Assembly (NCBI GenBank): GCA_003140935.1
Contig: PLLJ01000019.1
Coordinates: forward strand, 57,191 to 99,348
Reading direction: 5' to 3'
Source of the DNA: Candidatus Omnitrophota bacterium
GTDB lineage: Bacteria > Omnitrophota > Omnitrophia > Omnitrophales > Aquincolibacteriaceae
Length of the DNA: 42,158 nt
How positions within the stretch are numbered: position 1 is the stretch's first letter; each line of letters opens with the position of its first letter. The notes below the pieces were generated by a model. It did no database searches, was not told where the DNA came from, and saw only the letters and a program-made list of their open reading frames with translations. The position numbers were made by a program, and so were the translations under genes. Of this stretch, positions 25,381-34,882 are shown one piece after another.

Positions 25381-25804
25381 AAGTCGTGTCCGTCGCTTTC
25401 AGTGAAGAAATCCTCGGGCAGCCGCCCGCCGTATACGCTTCAGTGTTGCGATGGAATGTCTCAGCCAACATATTCTCTCGAGTGCCTGGCTATTCCCCCG
25501 CCGGGAGATATTTTCCATCCAAAGGTTCGCGGTGGAACTATTCAGGAAGTCCCGGGAAAATCACCAGAAAAATATCGCTCTCATCCAACGTAAAATAAAC
25601 GAAACTTCTTCGACCTTGGCCTTGAGAGACTCGTAAAAAATTACATGAAAGATCAAGGCTGTTTAAAAAACAACGGAAATGTCCATAAGGTTCCAAGCAA
25701 AGGCCTGGAATAAGGAGGCTTCGAATCCTTCACCTCAAGCCCCTGGAGGAGGTTCCTCTTTGCGCAGGTCTCTCTAAGGATCACAAACAATGCCGCTCAT
25801 GCTC
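25381..25804 (-). other. 424-bp gene-poor stretch, possible gene relic
   Basis: No intact gene is seen on either strand. On the minus strand, a TAGGAG site fused to the preceding stop is followed by ATG at 25800 and an eight-codon frame (MSGIVCDP) ending in TAG at 25774. All minus-strand frames are then broken by stops, though protein-like pieces appear (for example RRSFVYFTLDESDIFLVIFP around 25550-25610). I could not recognise the pieces. A GCCTTGA/TCAAGGC inverted repeat lies at about 25618-25660. This may be a decayed gene and may also hold the promoter for the operon downstream; I see no convincing promoter. Confidence 0.4.
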
Positions 25805-27121
25805 CTATGCGCGGGTCAACATTTCAGCAACCCGCTTACCGTCCAGGATAGCATCTTCCATCGACATGTATCTCCACGAGCCATACCGCCCGCACGGAAA
25901 GATGCCATTTTTGTGCAAAAAACTCAAGGCTTTCTCCCTTGCCGCCTTATAGTGCCGGTCATAGATCGGATACCCATACTTGATATCATTGATATCTTTT
26001 GCACAAATTTTGTCTTTGGGGGAAAGCAGCCCGATTTTTTTTAGATCTCGAGTGATATGGGATATGGCCTTTTGTTTGTTGATCGGCTTGCAATCCGAGT
26101 AGGAAACTTCCGCATACAAAGATCCTTTCCCCTCGGGAGCAAGATCGGAAGAAAAATTATGAGGAAATCCCACTCTGAAAAAACAATTCTCTTTTTTGGG
26201 AAAATAGATCCAATGCCGCTTCAAAGTATCGCCGTTCAAACTCACGCCCAAATTTAGATTTAAAATAGAGTTCCACCGCAATCTTTTAAAAACTGCCCGC
26301 ATTTCCTTTGACAAGCCCGGGATCAGATGAGACATTTCAGGAAGGGGGATCGTCGAGATCAGTGCGTCAAACCTTTCTCTTCTTCCGGAAGACGTTTCGA
26401 TCTCTCTCTTGGCGAGATCGATCCGGGAGATCTTGTTTCGGACATAAACATGTTCCAGAGATTTCACAAAAGCTTGGGGAAGCTGCTCGATCCCGCCCTT
26501 CCGGGGATACCAAAAATGAACGTTATAACCCAATTGTTTTTTGCTTTCTTTATTGGCCCCCTCAAACACTTGTTTCAGAGACGGAACCGGGATCATCCTA
26601 TCCAACCATTCACAGGTCAGTTCTCCGGGAGGGACGGTCCAGAATTTGGCGTTATAGGGATCCATAAAATGACGCGCGATGCCCTCGCCGAAAGTTTGAC
26701 GGGTCCATTGGGAAAAATTCATGGTTTCTTTTATGGATCCACCGCGCTTTCTTTTTTGAGCACGGACAAATCCCTCAAGACATTCCTTGATAACCCGCGG
26801 GGGAAGGCCGAAAAGATTCGCTTGAAAGGGATATCGCGTATAGCGCCCGTAAGTGGAGATCCACGCGCTCCTCTCGTGTTTGACAAACTGTTCTCTGAAC
26901 AGTTTTCGCACAAGATTGAAGGCGTAAGAATTCTTGAAATGCAGCAGGTGTCCACTGTAATCAAAGGTAAAGCCGTGGACCTTCTTGGAGCGGCAAAGCC
27001 CTCCGACTTCGCCCTCCTTTTCAAAGACAGGACAAGAAATGCCTTTTTTCCTTAAATGCCATGCCGCGCTTAGACCCGCGATCCCGGCGCCTAAAATAAG
27101 AGTTTTTTTTTCAGATTTCAA
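25805..27121 (-). CDS. FAD-dependent UDP-galactopyranose-mutase-like / amine-oxidase-fold protein
   Basis: 438 residues. The FAD-binding beta-alpha-beta motif GAGIAGLSAA begins at residue 11, followed by VFEKEGEVGGLCRSKK. The C-terminal flavin-contact block GRYGSWRYMSMEDAILDG resembles the end of UDP-galactopyranose mutases and related flavoproteins found in polysaccharide loci. Mid-protein blocks include FSQWTRQTFGEGIARHFMDP and TVPPGELTCEWL. Mutase activity is plausible but not shown; protoporphyrinogen-oxidase-type and other oxidoreductases share the fold. The start is TTG at 27121, overlapping the upstream stop as TTGA; the Rossmann motif lies so close to the N-terminus that a later start is not possible. 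Low expression by coupling is likely. Confidence 0.85.
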   Translation of the reverse strand: MKSEKKTLILGAGIAGLSAAWHLRKKGISCPVFEKEGEVGGLCRSKKVHGFTFDYSGHLLHFKNSYAFNLVRKLFREQFVKHERSAWISTYGRYTRYPFQANLFGLPPRVIKECLEGFVRAQKRKRGGSIKETMNFSQWTRQTFGEGIARHFMDPYNAKFWTVPPGELTCEWLDRMIPVPSLKQVFEGANKESKKQLGYNVHFWYPRKGGIEQLPQAFVKSLEHVYVRNKISRIDLAKREIETSSGRRERFDALISTIPLPEMSHLIPGLSKEMRAVFKRLRWNSILNLNLGVSLNGDTLKRHWIYFPKKENCFFRVGFPHNFSSDLAPEGKGSLYAEVSYSDCKPINKQKAISHITRDLKKIGLLSPKDKICAKDINDIKYGYPIYDRHYKAAREKALSFLHKNGIFPCGRYGSWRYMSMEDAILDGKRVAEMLTRA

Positions 27122-28098
27122 ATTTGTACGCGGCCCATTTTTTTAATTAAAACAAAACTCCCCCATCCCGCAAAAACAAGAGTTGCGATCGCAAAAGGGT
27201 TGGAGACCTTGCTCAAGATGAGTCCAACTATAACAAAAAAAAGAGTCCAACCCATCATCACGGCTAAGGTTTTCCATTTCGAATATCCTTTTTTTAAAAA
27301 TCTTAATGCCATGTGGTCCTCGCTCTTATTGAACGCCGACTTCCCCTTCCGGATACGCATCAGGATGAGAAACAGCGTATCGAGAATAGGAAATCCCATG
27401 AGAATCACGGGGACAAGAAGGGCTATGGGCCTTTCAAGCGTCGCATAGTGCGTGGTGAGACTGATCGCCGCCAGCACGATCCCTAAAAAATGGCTGCCGC
27501 TGTTCCCCATATAAACCTTTGCCGGCGGAACATTGTAAACCCAAAAACCCAAAACGGTTCCGCCTAAAACACAGGAAAGGATCAGGGATAAACTGTTCAC
27601 GTTTATGGCAGAAATAGCACAAAAACCTGTAAGGATCACCAGAGCCGTTCCGCCCGCCAGTCCGTCCATCACATCCAGAAGATTCATGGCATTGGTGATG
27701 CCGATAATCCAGAGAATGGATATAGCTATATTCACTGGATCGCCTATATAGACAATATGTGTCCTTACGCCAAACCCCACCAAAATAGAGGCGGCGATCA
27801 ATTGCACTGCAAACTTCTGGATCACGGATAGTTCCCGATGGTCATCGAAAATACCGGCGAGAAGTATGACGGCCGAAGCGATCACGACCCCTTGAATCCC
27901 TTTGGGAAAACCAGCCACGTAGGACCCGATCGAAAGAAGGCCCGCAAAGAAAGCGAGGCCCATGCTGATCCCCCCGATCGAAGGAACGCCCTTGGAGGTC
28001 AAAAAATTCCACCGGTGGGAAAGCTCCTTGATCAACAGCGAGAATAGTACGGATAAAAAGAAGCTGCTCAATGCCACTCCGAGAGAGTTAATAAGCAT
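27118..28098 (-). CDS. WecA/MraY-family undecaprenyl-phosphate glycosyl-1-phosphate transferase
   Basis: 326 residues, strongly hydrophobic with about ten membrane helices. Family motifs are present: SKGVPSIGGISMG at the first cytoplasmic loop, GIFDDHRELSVIQKF (the DD motif), NAMNLLDVMDGLAGG, and KVYMGNSGSHFLG. A C-terminal cytoplasmic loop has RIRKGKSAFNKSEDHMALRF. These enzymes move a sugar-1-phosphate from a UDP-sugar to undecaprenyl phosphate on the inner membrane face, the first step of lipid-linked glycan assembly. The gene overlaps the GT4 gene upstream by 11 bases and the flavoprotein gene by 4. Together they form the start of a surface-glycan pathway. The sugar, HexNAc or other, is not determined. 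Confidence 0.9.
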   Translation of the reverse strand: MLINSLGVALSSFFLSVLFSLLIKELSHRWNFLTSKGVPSIGGISMGLAFFAGLLSIGSYVAGFPKGIQGVVIASAVILLAGIFDDHRELSVIQKFAVQLIAASILVGFGVRTHIVYIGDPVNIAISILWIIGITNAMNLLDVMDGLAGGTALVILTGFCAISAINVNSLSLILSCVLGGTVLGFWVYNVPPAKVYMGNSGSHFLGIVLAAISLTTHYATLERPIALLVPVILMGFPILDTLFLILMRIRKGKSAFNKSEDHMALRFLKKGYSKWKTLAVMMGWTLFFVIVGLILSKVSNPFAIATLVFAGWGSFVLIKKMGRVQI

Positions 28099-29248
28099 GC
28101 GCCACCCCTTTCGTTTTGACCAGTTCTTGATACAGATCTTCGTGAGCTTTTACCATCGTCTCCGTGTCAAATTTTTCATTAATGCTTTGCTTTGCATTGC
28201 GGGTAATACGCTCTCTCAGAGAGACGTCTTTCAAGAAAATACATACCTTTTTTAACATAGAAGACGTGTCATGGCAAGGCACAAGAAATCCCGTCTCCCC
28301 CTCCGCGATAATTTCGGAAATGCCTCCCGTATGGGTCGCCACAACCGGTACCTGGCTCACCATCGCCTCCAAAACCGCGATCGGCAGACCTTCCCATCGA
28401 GATGTTAGCACAAAAACATCCATAGCGGATAAAACCCTTGCGATATCTTTTCGCCAGCCCGTCAAAATGAATCGGGGAACCAGATTGAGTTTCGCGATCA
28501 ATTTCTCGATCCTTTTGCGAAGAACACCGTCCCCTATCATCAAAAATCTGGCTTGGGGAAAAACCTGATGGGTCAAAAAAGCCAGCTGCACAAAATCCTC
28601 GGGCGCCTTTTGCGGCTTAAAGCAAGCGATCGTTCCAATCACTATCTCGTTATCGCCGATCCCAAGCTCTTTGCGGATGGAAGGATCCCTCCTGCCGAAT
28701 TGGGCTCTATCGATACCATAGCGCAGCAAGGAATATTTCCTGTCCGTCCCTATTTTTTGGTTCAGCCCTTTTTGTCTGTCATGGTTTGACACGACAATGA
28801 TCTTGTCCGTGAATTTTGCGCTCAATCTTTCGAGCCCAAGATAGAGCTTCCTGAGAAACGGTTTTTGAAAATCATTGAACGACCATCCGTGAACCGTATG
28901 AATAACGATCTTTGTCTTAGCCAAGGCCCCGGCCCACCGGCCCAAAATACCGGCCTTGGAACTGTGCGTATGGACGATATCGATCTGGTTTTTTTTGATA
29001 AACCTTAAGATCTCAATCATTGCCCAAAAATCTTCGAGAAAATTGATTGGCCGCTTTAAATGCCTGGATCTGTAACAGGTCAGACCTCCCAACGACAGGG
29101 CCTCTTCCATAAGCAGGCCTTCCTGGGCGGTAAACAGGAAGAGATTATAACGCCTTCTATCGAGATGGCGGATCAGGCTCAGCAGCTGTCTCTGCGCGCC
29201 TCCCAGCTCCAGTTGAGTGATCACATACAGAATGTTGATCTTTCGCAT
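28088..29248 (-). CDS. GT4-family glycosyltransferase
   Basis: About 386 residues from ATG 29248; GTG at 29251 is an equal alternative. The GT-B fold is visible in two halves. The N-terminal part has INILYVITQLELGGAQRQLL with the glycine-rich GGAQ loop and IDIVHTHSSKAGILGRW. The C-terminal part has IGTIACFKPQKAPEDFVQLA, FLMIGDGVLRKRI, VFVLTSRWEGLPIAVLEAM (EX7E-type donor site) and VVATHTGGISEIIAEGETG. It should act on the cytoplasmic side of the inner membrane, adding sugar to the carrier made by the WecA-like enzyme encoded just downstream. It is the first gene of this glycan unit, 119 bases after the diguanylate cyclase. Confidence 0.92.
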   Translation of the reverse strand: MRKINILYVITQLELGGAQRQLLSLIRHLDRRRYNLFLFTAQEGLLMEEALSLGGLTCYRSRHLKRPINFLEDFWAMIEILRFIKKNQIDIVHTHSSKAGILGRWAGALAKTKIVIHTVHGWSFNDFQKPFLRKLYLGLERLSAKFTDKIIVVSNHDRQKGLNQKIGTDRKYSLLRYGIDRAQFGRRDPSIRKELGIGDNEIVIGTIACFKPQKAPEDFVQLAFLTHQVFPQARFLMIGDGVLRKRIEKLIAKLNLVPRFILTGWRKDIARVLSAMDVFVLTSRWEGLPIAVLEAMVSQVPVVATHTGGISEIIAEGETGFLVPCHDTSSMLKKVCIFLKDVSLRERITRNAKQSINEKFDTETMVKAHEDLYQELVKTKGVAHAY

Positions 29249-29370
29249 CACAAAAATACCTTTTGGATCACGGCCTTGAGATCCCTCTGTGAGTTCCGCC
29301 GGAGATCCCGGATTTTAATTTGAAAAATTCCACCGCAAATAAAAGAAGCCGGAAAAAGGATCGAGGCGGT

Positions 29371-31143
29371 TTATTGGCCTTCCGTACAAACGCGATTTTT
29401 CCCTGATTCCTTGGCTTTATAAAGAGCCATGTCTGAGCGATGCACCATGGCATCTGGAACATTCTCTCCGGGGCGAAGCGTTGCAACGCCAAGACTTACT
29501 GTAACTGAGATCGGCTTTCCTTCCCATTCAAACCTGGTCTCTTCGATCTGCTTCCTGATGCGCTCGGCCGTAGTCTCCGCCGCCTCTTGAAGGCCGGTCC
29601 TTCGAAGCATGACGATAAATTCCTCGCCGCCGTAGCGGGCCGCAAAATCGATCTCGCGGAAAGGACGGTGTTTCCGGATAAGCGCGAGAATGGTCGCCGC
29701 CGTTCTTTTGAGGACGATGTCCCCCGCAAGATGTCCGTAGGTATCGTTGATCTTTTTAAAATTATCAATATCGAGCAGAATGACCGACAGGGGTTGCTTC
29801 CGGAGGCTCGCTTCGCGCACGATCTGGTTCATGATCATACGGAAATGACGGATCACATACAGATCGGTCAGGCCGTCCCGCGTGGCAAGATGAAAAAGAT
29901 GGGATTTTTCGCGCATCGCGGTGGCCTGGACATAGATCGCCGAAAAAATAAAAAGGCTGAGCATGAGCAGGGCCGGATAGATGACGTAGAATCCTAAATG
30001 CCATTTTGCAAAAACTCCGAAACAGAACGCGAACCATCCCGCGACCAGTAAAGGCCCTGCGACAAGCGCCCATGTTCCGCTCAGTGTGACAAATAAAAGG
30101 GTGGCCAGACATCCGCTCCCTAAAAGACAAATCCCATTCCCCCAAAAGGAGACCGGACGCACCCAGTTCCCGGTGAGCGCCGCATTCATGATCTGTGCGT
30201 AGATGCCGATCTTCGCATAGGCGGCATAGAGGGGTGTCACTTTAAGTTCCGTCGCTCCGGAGGTAACGGGTCCCACGAGGCATATTTTCCCGGCGATCAG
30301 TCCCGGATCGATGACCGGACGCATCCCTTTCTGGATCGCATAAAAACTGTGGATCAGCTCCGCATAATTGTAGCGCTTAAATCCACGGTCCCACGCACCG
30401 CTCCAGGGAATCAGGATCTTCCCTTGAGGATCTTCAAAAGTCTTCCATTCTGGAGAGGACGGGATGGGCTTTTTCATTTGATCGAATGCCACACGAAGCG
30501 GAAGAAAAGGGTGGGTTTCCTTTCCTTCTGTGATGAAAGGATCGAACCTTCTCAAGATACCGTCCGCGTCCGGTGTGAGATCATTGTGGCCGATCGCCCG
30601 CGCTTTTTTTTCAAACTCCGGCATCGCGTGGACCCAAACCTTCTTACCCTCTCCCTTGTCCAGCACGACAGGCATCCCATGGACCCAGAATTTTTTCTCC
30701 TTTTGAGGCTTCAGTTCGACGGGAAAATAGAGAGGGGCTTCAACCTTCTCCAAGGATTGGGCCAGATCCTGGTCGTTCTTGGAATCGGTCGGCTCCGACA
30801 GGTCGAGATCAAGAACGATCGCGGCCGCTTTCCATTCGCTCAAAAGACGCGCCATGATCGCATGATAGCTCCGTGGCCATGGCCAAGGGCCCACCTCATC
30901 TAAAGCCGTTTCCGAAATCTCGATCAGAACGATGCCGGGATGAGCTTGCCCCCATGCCACATGCTTGAGAAAACTATCACGAACGAGATCTTCGAAACGG
31001 TCGAGTTTGTGGGTTCCCAAAAGAAACGCAAAAATACCGATGATCAGGAAATAGGTTCCGAAGCGGACCCATTCCCGGTAACCTCGCGAGCGGGTACGTG
31101 TAAAAAGTTTTTCGGTCGCTTCAATGGGTTCGTGGGAGGTCAT
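29371..31143 (-). CDS. CHASE2-GGDEF transmembrane diguanylate cyclase
   Basis: 590 residues. A membrane helix at about 28-45 (FGTYFLIIGIFAFLLG) is followed by a CHASE2 sensor domain (VLIEISETALDEVGPWPWPR, DLDLSEPTD, ARAIGHNDLTPDADGILRRF, LIAGKICLVGPVTSGATE). Three or more helices lie at about 335-410. The GGDEF domain follows from about 430, with active-site GGEEF in AARYGGEEFIVML and an RxxD inhibitory site (REID) five residues before it. The usual DPLTGLYNRR start is changed to DGLTDLYVIRHF. It should make cyclic di-GMP in response to a periplasmic signal. Its place just upstream of the glycan genes suggests, without proving, control of the exported polymer. Confidence 0.92.
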   Translation of the reverse strand: MTSHEPIEATEKLFTRTRSRGYREWVRFGTYFLIIGIFAFLLGTHKLDRFEDLVRDSFLKHVAWGQAHPGIVLIEISETALDEVGPWPWPRSYHAIMARLLSEWKAAAIVLDLDLSEPTDSKNDQDLAQSLEKVEAPLYFPVELKPQKEKKFWVHGMPVVLDKGEGKKVWVHAMPEFEKKARAIGHNDLTPDADGILRRFDPFITEGKETHPFLPLRVAFDQMKKPIPSSPEWKTFEDPQGKILIPWSGAWDRGFKRYNYAELIHSFYAIQKGMRPVIDPGLIAGKICLVGPVTSGATELKVTPLYAAYAKIGIYAQIMNAALTGNWVRPVSFWGNGICLLGSGCLATLLFVTLSGTWALVAGPLLVAGWFAFCFGVFAKWHLGFYVIYPALLMLSLFIFSAIYVQATAMREKSHLFHLATRDGLTDLYVIRHFRMIMNQIVREASLRKQPLSVILLDIDNFKKINDTYGHLAGDIVLKRTAATILALIRKHRPFREIDFAARYGGEEFIVMLRRTGLQEAAETTAERIRKQIEETRFEWEGKPISVTVSLGVATLRPGENVPDAMVHRSDMALYKAKESGKNRVCTEGQ

Positions 31144-31348
31144 GGACCTTGATTTTCGTTTTGTTTTATTAAAGGGGCACTAAGGGCTGTCATAATGAAA
31201 CGAAGGAAATCCTTACGGAAGGGCCACGATATTTCTCATAAAAATACGCCATGGCGGGGGATTCTACCGCATTTTCTCTTAAAGAGCTAGCGAAGGAGCG
31301 ATCCGCTTGGGACGTTAAGTTTTACCGCTTTTCACCCACTGCATGCGC
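31144..31348. other. Intergenic region, 205 bp
   Basis: This lies between nrdJ and the diguanylate cyclase gene. CGCCATGGCG followed by TATTTTT (minus strand, about 31243-31252) is a palindrome but lacks room for a loop, so it is a poor terminator. A TAGAAT hexamer lies nearby, without a good -35 partner. AAGG three bases before the cyclase ATG is the likely ribosome site. Confidence 0.35.
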
Positions 31349-34300
31349 TCAGGAACAACCCATGCTATTGCCGCAATTCAAGCATTTATAGCATGAGCCG
31401 CTTCGCACGGTCACGTGTCCGCAATTCGTGCAGAAGGGCGCATCGCCCATCATATTTGAAAGATGTTCGCTCGCTCCGGCAGCGCCAAGAGAAATATTCT
31501 TTTTGACAACACTCGCCAGCAGAGCCGGATCTTTGACAGGAGCGGGAATTTCAATCACGGGTGCCTGAGCGATGGTGGAGCCCGGTTTTTTATTGATCTG
31601 AAGGTCCTCGGGTGCCGGCGGGATCTGGACAAATTCCGTCATTCCAAGATACTCCATACCCAGCACGCGGAAAAGATAGTCCACGATCGAGGTGGAAAGC
31701 TTGATGTTCGGATGATCCACGAGCCCCTGCGGCTCAAAACGCGTGAACGTAAAGACATTTACGAATTCTTCAAGCGGCACGCCATACTGCAACCCCAGAG
31801 AAACCGCAATCGCAAAACAGTTCATCATGGAGCGGAACGCGGCACCTTCCTTGTGCATGTCGACAAAGATCTCACCGAGCGAGCCGTCCGGATATTCCCC
31901 TGTCCGAAGATAGATCTTTTGGCCGCCGACACGGGATTCTACCGTGATCCCCGCGCGCTTTTTTGGCAGGCGCTTGCGCTGAAGGATCGGAGGATGCACA
32001 TTTTGAATTTCGTTCTTTTTTTCAGATTTTTTGTCCGAAGCCGAATCGCCGGATTTCGTATTGAGCGGCTGGGATAATTTAGATCCGTCCCGGTAAAGCG
32101 CCACGGCCTTAAGCCCCATTTTCCAAGCCTCCACGTAGATCTTTTCGATCTCTTCGACCGTGCTTTCGTGCGGGAGATTCACCGTCTTGGAAATGGCGCC
32201 GGAAATAAACGGCTGTGCTGCGGCCATCATCCGGACATGCGTCATGGGTTCAATAAAACGTTTGCCGTGTTTCCCGCACCGATTCGCGCAGTCGAAGACC
32301 GGCAGGTGCTCGGGCTTGAGGAGAGGCGCGCCTTCGATCGTCATTATGCCGCAAACCACGTTGTTAGCCTCTTCAATCTCAGTTTTCGAAAATCCGAGCG
32401 CTTCGAGTACGTTGAACCGAAGATGGCCGTAGTCTTCCGGTTTGAAACCAAGTCTTTTGAGCGTATCTTCCCCGAGCGTCCACTTCGTGAAAGCGAAGCT
32501 AAGATCAAAGACCGACGGTAGCATGGATTCGATCTTATCCAGCTCAGCAGACGTAAAACCTTTGGCCGCCAAAGTCGTGCGATTGATCCATGGAGTTCCT
32601 TCGAGGCGCGAGGTGCCTTGGACGTATTCAACGATATCCTGGATCTCGTTTTCGGCATATCCGAGCTTGTGAAGAGCGGCGGGAACACCTTGGTTAATGA
32701 TCTTGAAATAACCGCCGCCGGCAAGTTTCTTGAATTTCACGAGCGCAAAATCGGGCTCGATCCCGGTCGTGTCACAATCCATGAGGAGACCAATCGTGCC
32801 GGTCGGGGCGATCACGGTGGTCTGCGCGTTGCGGTAGCCATAAAGCTTCCCGATCTCGAACGCATCTTCCCAGTCTTCGTGCGCCGCCACCAGGATATCC
32901 TGCCAGCAGTGCTCGGTTGGGATCTTATGCGCCGCGGCGCGATGTTTTTCGACCACGCGTATCATCGAGCTTTCATTTTTCTTATAATCGGAGAACGGGC
33001 CTTTGGAAGCCGCGATCTCCGCGGAAGTCCGGTAGGCATGCCCGGTCAGAACAGCCGTAAGTGCGCTGCAGATCGCGGAGGCTTGCGGGCTGTCGTAGGG
33101 AATGCCGCTGACCATGAGAAGACTTCCAAGATTGGCATAACCGATCCCGAGCGGCCGGTAAACATGACTGTTCCGGGCAATCTGTTCTGTCGGATAGGAG
33201 GCATAATCCACCAGAATATCCATGGCCGTAATGAAAATGCGAACCGTGTGACGGAATCCCTCAACGTCGAAAGTTCCGTTCGGCCGCAGGTATTTCATGA
33301 CGTTCACCGAGGACAAGTTACACGCCGAATCATCCAAGAACATGTATTCCGAGCATGGATTGGATGCATGGATGCGATCGGTGTTGGCGCAAGTATGCCA
33401 ATCGTTGATCGTGGTATCAAACTGGACGCCGGGGTCGGCGCATGCCCAGGCGGCAAAAGCGATGTGGTCCATCATATCCTTAGCCTGGAATGTCTCGCAA
33501 ACATCTCCCGTGGTACGGAAACGCGTTTGCCATTTCCCGTCGTTCAAGTAGGCGCGCATGAACTCATCCGAGATCCTCACCGAATTATTCGAGTTTTGTC
33601 CCCCAACCGTTTTGTAAGCTTCCCCGTTGAAATCTGAGGAGTACCCGGCCGCGATCAATGCAGCGACCTTTTTTTCTTCGCGGACCTTCCAAGTGATGAA
33701 GTCCATGATCTCGGGATGGTCGAGATCCAAGCACACCATTTTTGCCGCGCGGCGCGTAGTCCCTCCGGATTTCGTCGCGCCTGCTCCGCGGTCCAACACT
33801 TCCAAAAACGACATAAGCCCTGAGGACGTCCCGCCGCTTGATAGTTTTTCCTGGCGGCCGCGGAGTTTTGAAAAATTCGTCCCGGTCCCTGAACCGTATT
33901 TGAAAAGTCGCGCCTCATTTTTTATCAGGTCAAAAATGGACATCAGGCTATCGTCCACGGATTGGATAAAACAGGCGGAGCATTGGGGGTTGGAATAAGA
34001 ATCCACGGATTGACGGATCGTGTCGGTGGCCGGGTCCCAATAAAAATTACCACCGCTTCCCTTGATCCCGTAAAGATCCATCCCACAATTAAACCACACG
34101 GGAGAATTAAACGCACATTTCTGTTGGATCAACAAATGAAGCATTTCCTCTTCGAAGACTTGCGCATCTCCTGCGGTTTTAAAATAACCCCCGAATTTTT
34201 CCCCTGCGGCCCGGATGGAATGGGCGATGCGGCGCACCACCTGCCGCGCACTTACCTCGGACCCCGTCTCGGGCACCCCCGCCTTCCGGAAATACTTGGA

Positions 34301-34522
34301 AACAATAATGTCGGTCGCAAGCTGGCTCCAGCTCTCGGGAACTTCCACATTTTCCATTTTAAAAACTACCGAGCCGTCGGGATTCGTGATCACCGAGCTG
34401 CGTTTGACATATTTGATCTCATCCAGAGGATGCGCGTCCGGTTTTGTGAAGAATCTCTTAAATACAAGCCCCCGGCCTAAACCCTGCCCTTCCTTAGTGG
34501 ATGGTAAGTTTTCTGTTTTCAT
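31349..34522 (-). CDS. nrdJ: Adenosylcobalamin-dependent ribonucleotide reductase (class II)
   Basis: 1057 residues. It reduces ribonucleotides to deoxyribonucleotides using adenosylcobalamin, with no oxygen requirement, in the cytoplasm. The class II catalytic block [18 protein letters not shown] has N388, C390 and E392; redox-active cysteines are probably those in QCSACFIQ (181-184) and C401. [18 protein letters not shown] and [18 protein letters not shown] are also typical. A TSCPD-type stretch ([19 protein letters not shown]) lies at about 905-925, and a zinc-ribbon-like tail ([20 protein letters not shown]) ends the protein. The start at 34522 has AAGGAG 12 bases upstream. It follows a 360-base leader with a NrdR-box pair, so copper-independent NrdR control by ATP/dATP levels is likely. 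Confidence 0.96.
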   Translation of the reverse strand: MKTENLPSTKEGQGLGRGLVFKRFFTKPDAHPLDEIKYVKRSSVITNPDGSVVFKMENVEVPESWSQLATDIIVSKYFRKAGVPETGSEVSARQVVRRIAHSIRAAGEKFGGYFKTAGDAQVFEEEMLHLLIQQKCAFNSPVWFNCGMDLYGIKGSGGNFYWDPATDTIRQSVDSYSNPQCSACFIQSVDDSLMSIFDLIKNEARLFKYGSGTGTNFSKLRGRQEKLSSGGTSSGLMSFLEVLDRGAGATKSGGTTRRAAKMVCLDLDHPEIMDFITWKVREEKKVAALIAAGYSSDFNGEAYKTVGGQNSNNSVRISDEFMRAYLNDGKWQTRFRTTGDVCETFQAKDMMDHIAFAAWACADPGVQFDTTINDWHTCANTDRIHASNPCSEYMFLDDSACNLSSVNVMKYLRPNGTFDVEGFRHTVRIFITAMDILVDYASYPTEQIARNSHVYRPLGIGYANLGSLLMVSGIPYDSPQASAICSALTAVLTGHAYRTSAEIAASKGPFSDYKKNESSMIRVVEKHRAAAHKIPTEHCWQDILVAAHEDWEDAFEIGKLYGYRNAQTTVIAPTGTIGLLMDCDTTGIEPDFALVKFKKLAGGGYFKIINQGVPAALHKLGYAENEIQDIVEYVQGTSRLEGTPWINRTTLAAKGFTSAELDKIESMLPSVFDLSFAFTKWTLGEDTLKRLGFKPEDYGHLRFNVLEALGFSKTEIEEANNVVCGIMTIEGAPLLKPEHLPVFDCANRCGKHGKRFIEPMTHVRMMAAAQPFISGAISKTVNLPHESTVEEIEKIYVEAWKMGLKAVALYRDGSKLSQPLNTKSGDSASDKKSEKKNEIQNVHPPILQRKRLPKKRAGITVESRVGGQKIYLRTGEYPDGSLGEIFVDMHKEGAAFRSMMNCFAIAVSLGLQYGVPLEEFVNVFTFTRFEPQGLVDHPNIKLSTSIVDYLFRVLGMEYLGMTEFVQIPPAPEDLQINKKPGSTIAQAPVIEIPAPVKDPALLASVVKKNISLGAAGASEHLSNMMGDAPFCTNCGHVTVRSGSCYKCLNCGNSMGCS

Positions 34523-34539
34523 GAAGCGCTTTTTCTCCT

Positions 34540-34558
34540 TAAGCTTTTCAAAAGCTTA
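34540..34558. promoter_or_regulatory. Perfect 19-bp palindrome next to the nrdJ ribosome site
   Basis: TAAGCTTTTCAAAAGCTTA is a perfect inverted repeat, with nine-base arms around a single C. It ends where the AAGGAG ribosome site of nrdJ begins. It could be an operator or an RNA hairpin affecting initiation. No known regulator is assigned. Confidence 0.5.
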
Positions 34559-34565
34559 TTAAACA

Positions 34566-34613
34566 TTACTATATGTGGGTGTCTGTGTGTATCCTGCACA
34601 CTACATATAGTAT
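34566..34613. promoter_or_regulatory. NrdR-box pair upstream of nrdJ
   Basis: ACACTACATATAGTAT at 34598-34613 matches 14 of 16 positions of the NrdR box ACACWATATATWGTGT. A weaker, inverted-orientation copy (TTACTATATGTGGGTG) lies at 34566-34581. Centres are 32 bp apart, the spacing known for paired NrdR boxes (about three helix turns). NrdR is the standard repressor of ribonucleotide reductase genes. The nrdR gene itself is not in the window. Confidence 0.7.
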
Positions 34614-34690
34614 TGCTTTCGATTTTTTCTAGAATCGCTTTTTGTGATTGGATCTCTTAGATGTTAAGACTCGTGTTCTGCGGTCATCCG

Positions 34691-34719
34691 ATTTTAAGAA
34701 TGCATAACAAAAATTTCAA
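34691..34719 (-). promoter_or_regulatory. Candidate sigma70-type promoter for nrdJ (proximal)
   Basis: On the minus strand TTGAAA (34714-34719), a 17-bp spacer and TAAAAT (34691-34696) fit a vegetative promoter well. Transcription would start near 34684, upstream of the NrdR boxes. The region is AT-rich, so chance matches are possible. Confidence 0.45.
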
Positions 34720-34817
34720 CCATTCGTTTTCTTTAAAATTTTAAAACGAACTTTAGAAAATTCGCCTCACATTGAGTGATTCGTTCTTAAATTTTTCTTT
34801 CTTGCTCGGCGAAAGGA

Positions 34818-34845
34818 ATTCTAACAAAGAAATTTTTGAAGTCAA
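34818..34845 (-). promoter_or_regulatory. Candidate sigma70-type promoter for nrdJ (distal)
   Basis: On the minus strand TTGACT (34840-34845), a 16-bp spacer and TAGAAT (34818-34823) resemble a strong vegetative promoter. It would give a leader of about 290 bases before nrdJ. I see no cobalamin-riboswitch core in that leader. Confidence 0.5.
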
Positions 34846-34882
34846 ACGCTTATTAAATTTTTTTTCGTTTCTCTTCTGAAGA

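Noticed and set aside
25715-25745. tRNA-like T-arm (GGCTTCGAATCC)
   Set aside because: The stem around the loop does not pair correctly and no acceptor, D or anticodon arm can be built around it.
31240-31256. Rho-independent terminator after nrdJ (CGCCATGGCG then TATTTTT)
   Set aside because: The palindrome has no room for a loop, leaving a stem of about three pairs. It was kept only as a note on the intergenic region.
34523-34882. Cobalamin riboswitch before the B12-dependent reductase
   Set aside because: The long leader made this worth checking, but the conserved B12-box and the GCCACTG-type core are absent. The NrdR boxes explain control better.
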